Positions 6,688 through 7,880 of a stretch of DNA of 7,880 bases are shown here, piece after piece. The number at the start of each line of letters is the position of its first letter. Position 1 is the first letter of the stretch. Origin of the DNA: CAZOGW01 sp964579415 (lineage in GTDB: Bacteria; Actinomycetota; Acidimicrobiia; Spongiisociales; UBA5794); NCBI GenBank assembly GCA_964579415.1, contig CAZOGW010000134.1, positions 1 to 7,880 of the forward strand. The letters run 5' to 3'. The position numbers and the translations under genes are program-made. Under the pieces are notes generated by a model. That model was given only the letters and a program-made list of their open reading frames with translations. It searched no databases and was not told the DNA's origin.

Positions 6688-7767
6688 TCAAGTCGGTTCG
6701 GGCGATCTTCCTGCCGTCGCCCCGGCTGCTTCGGAGTTGAGGCGGTCCACCAGCAGCCGCAGCCGGCCCAGGCTGCGACGGTTGAAGCGGAAGCAGATCC
6801 GGTGCAGCTCGAGGTTGTCGTTCCCGGCCACCTCGGCATCGGTGGGAGGGATCTTCTCTATCGATCCCCCGGCGAGGATGTCCCCGAAGCTGTCGTTGAG
6901 TTCGGCGACGAGGGCGTCCGAGGGCTCGTGGAGCAGCCTCAGGACCAGCTTGCCCTCGACGAACCGCTGCGAGTGGTAGTTGCCGTAGAAGCGCAGGATC
7001 TCGTCGCATGCCTCGGCGACGTCGGTGGTGTGGAGGAACAGGCTGCGATCGTCGGGAGAGATCATTCCCTGCCGCTCCAGCGTGCCCACCAGGTCCAGCC
7101 AGGCGTCCCAGTAGCCGGTACCCGGCGCCTCCATCAGCACCACCGGGTGGAGGTCCGACTTCCCCGTCTGGATCAGCGTGAGCAGCTCGAACACCTCGTC
7201 CTGGGTGCCGAAACCGCCCGGGAAGACGGCGAAGGCGTCCGACTCCTTGACGAACACCAGCTTGCGGGTGAAGAAGTACTTGAAGTTGATGAGCCGGCTC
7301 TCGTGGATGTACTCGTTGGCGTTGGCCTCGAAGGGGAGCCGGATGTTGACGCCGAAGCCGTACTCGCGGCCGGCGCCCAGGTTGCCCGCCTCCATGATCC
7401 CGGGTCCGGCGCCGGTGACGACCATCCAGCGGTGCAGGTCGGACATGCGGTTGGCGAACTCCGCCGCCAGCGCGTAGTTGGGATCGTCGGGCTTGGTGCG
7501 GGCCGACCCGTAGATGGTGACTTTGGGGATGTTGCGATAGCCGGAGAACACCCGGAACGAGTAGCGCATCTCCTTGAGCGAGCTGTTGATCAGCTTGAGG
7601 TCGCCCCGGTCGGTGCCGTCGCGCAGCAGCTTGAGCCCGGTGACCAGCATCTCGGCGACCAGTTCCTGGTCGGGATCGAGAGCGCCGTCGACACCGGGCA
7701 CCGTCACGTCGTCGATCAGCGCGGCGATGCGCTCGTCAAGGCCTGCACCGAGGTTGTAGCGACGCAT
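6688..7767 (-). CDS. LOG family protein (nucleotide 5'-monophosphate nucleosidase-like)
   Basis: This is a LOG/TIGR00730 Rossmann-fold protein, a family often mislabelled lysine decarboxylase. Characterised members cleave the N-glycosidic bond of nucleoside monophosphates to give base and ribose 5-phosphate. The 359-residue chain has a core from about 80 to 260: VTIYGSARTK (83-92), VVTGAGPGIMEAGNLGA (116-132), the catalytic-arginine region FFTRK (165-169) and the signature PGGFGTQDE (183-191). Both hallmark motifs are intact, so activity is likely. It is longer than minimal LOG proteins (about 190 residues), with an N-terminal segment of about 80 residues and a C-terminal one of about 100. 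The first is suggestive of, but not clearly homologous to, PpnN/YgdH-type extensions. The ATG at 7767 is preferred; the GTG at 7827 lies in the repeat array. No Shine-Dalgarno is seen, and TACCGT ends 6 nt upstream. It is the first gene of the apparent three-gene operon. Confidence 0.9.
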   Translation of the reverse strand: MRRYNLGAGLDERIAALIDDVTVPGVDGALDPDQELVAEMLVTGLKLLRDGTDRGDLKLINSSLKEMRYSFRVFSGYRNIPKVTIYGSARTKPDDPNYALAAEFANRMSDLHRWMVVTGAGPGIMEAGNLGAGREYGFGVNIRLPFEANANEYIHESRLINFKYFFTRKLVFVKESDAFAVFPGGFGTQDEVFELLTLIQTGKSDLHPVVLMEAPGTGYWDAWLDLVGTLERQGMISPDDRSLFLHTTDVAEACDEILRFYGNYHSQRFVEGKLVLRLLHEPSDALVAELNDSFGDILAGGSIEKIPPTDAEVAGNDNLELHRICFRFNRRSLGRLRLLVDRLNSEAAGATAGRSPEPT

Positions 7768-7773
7768 GGAAGA

Positions 7774-7779
7774 ACGGTA
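7774..7779 (-). promoter_or_regulatory. Candidate -10 box of a leaderless promoter for the LOG gene
   Basis: TACCGT on the minus strand fits TANNNT and ends 6 nt before the ATG at 7767, the spacing expected for a leaderless transcript. No purine-rich ribosome binding site occurs in the same stretch. No good -35 hexamer is visible at 17-18 bp. Confidence 0.35.
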
Positions 7780-7807
7780 GCGGAAGGGGAACCGACCGGT
7801 CCGCGCC

Positions 7808-7835
7808 GTATCACTGTCACGTATCACGTATCACG
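7808..7835 (-). repeat. Heptamer array, CGTGATA type, inverted copy
   Basis: On the plus strand CACGTAT occurs twice (7818-7831) followed by CACG, with a detached GTATCAC at 7808-7814. The reverse complement is the CGTGATA repeat found at 4341-4375, so the two blocks point in opposite directions. It lies 41 bp upstream of the LOG gene start. Copies are fewer and less regular than at 4341. Confidence 0.85.
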
Positions 7836-7840
7836 AGAGT

Positions 7841-7869
7841 ACGTAATACGTAATACGTAATACGTTAAT
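7841..7869 (+). repeat. ACGTAAT heptamer tandem array
   Basis: Three perfect ACGTAAT units (7841-7861) are followed by the degenerate ACGTTAAT (7862-7869). The unit is the palindromic tetramer ACGT plus AAT, the same layout as the ACGT+GAT units next to it. Only 11 bp follow before the window ends, so the array's full context to the right is unseen. Confidence 0.9.
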
Positions 7870-7880
7870 CCCGGAAGTTG

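Noticed and set aside
5972..6979. A plus-strand open frame of 335 codons
   Set aside because: It spans two minus-strand genes and their gap, and resembles translated antisense rather than a protein.
7768..7827. GTG start at 7827 for the LOG gene, adding 20 residues
   Set aside because: The codon lies inside the heptamer array, the added residues look random, and the ATG at 7767 has a better spaced -10-like box.
6802..7860. A plus-strand open frame of 352 codons opposite the LOG gene
   Set aside because: Its composition is low-complexity (L, V, E, G, H, Q) and it has no domain; the minus strand encodes intact LOG motifs. It also runs into the repeat array.

Overview
The window is high-GC DNA carrying five genes, all on the minus strand. 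The content points to a deep-branching Actinomycetota, possibly an Acidimicrobiia-like lineage; this is inference. Support comes from a full-length bacterial Lhr helicase, a mycobacterial-type 161-residue pyrophosphatase, a TIGR03084/mycothiol-isomerase-like protein and two starts with no Shine-Dalgarno but a TANNNT box 6-7 nt upstream, as in leaderless actinobacterial mRNAs. No phage, IS element, CRISPR array, tRNA or rRNA was seen.

Layout in transcription order (right to left). 7808-7869: short tandem heptamer repeats. 7767-6688: LOG-family nucleotide-binding protein. 6655-5891: TIGR03084-type DinB/MDMPI-like metal protein. 5888-5115: BtpA/SgcQ-family TIM-barrel protein, whose start lies 2 nt after the previous stop. 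5114-4870: a 245-bp intergenic region of clearly lower GC, with several small inverted repeats and a perfect actinobacterial-type DnaA box. 4869-4384: family I inorganic pyrophosphatase (ppa). 4380-4303: a second block of heptamer repeats. 4276-1: large ATP-dependent helicase Lhr, cut by the left window edge a short way before its C-terminus.

The first three genes look like one operon (gaps of 32 and 2 bp). ppa has its own Shine-Dalgarno and a leader, and lhr probably has its own leaderless promoter just downstream of the repeat block. Several products act on, or are suspected to act on, nucleotides or nucleic acids: LOG hydrolyses nucleotide N-glycosidic bonds, PPase removes pyrophosphate, and Lhr is a repair helicase. 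A joint pathway is speculation.

The genes are ordinary. The least explained structure is the heptamer arrays. Each unit is a self-complementary tetramer (ACGT or GTAC) plus a triplet (GAT, AAT or TAA). The arrays occupy two intergenic regions just upstream of minus-strand genes, with the shared CGTGATA heptamer in opposite orientations at the two sites.
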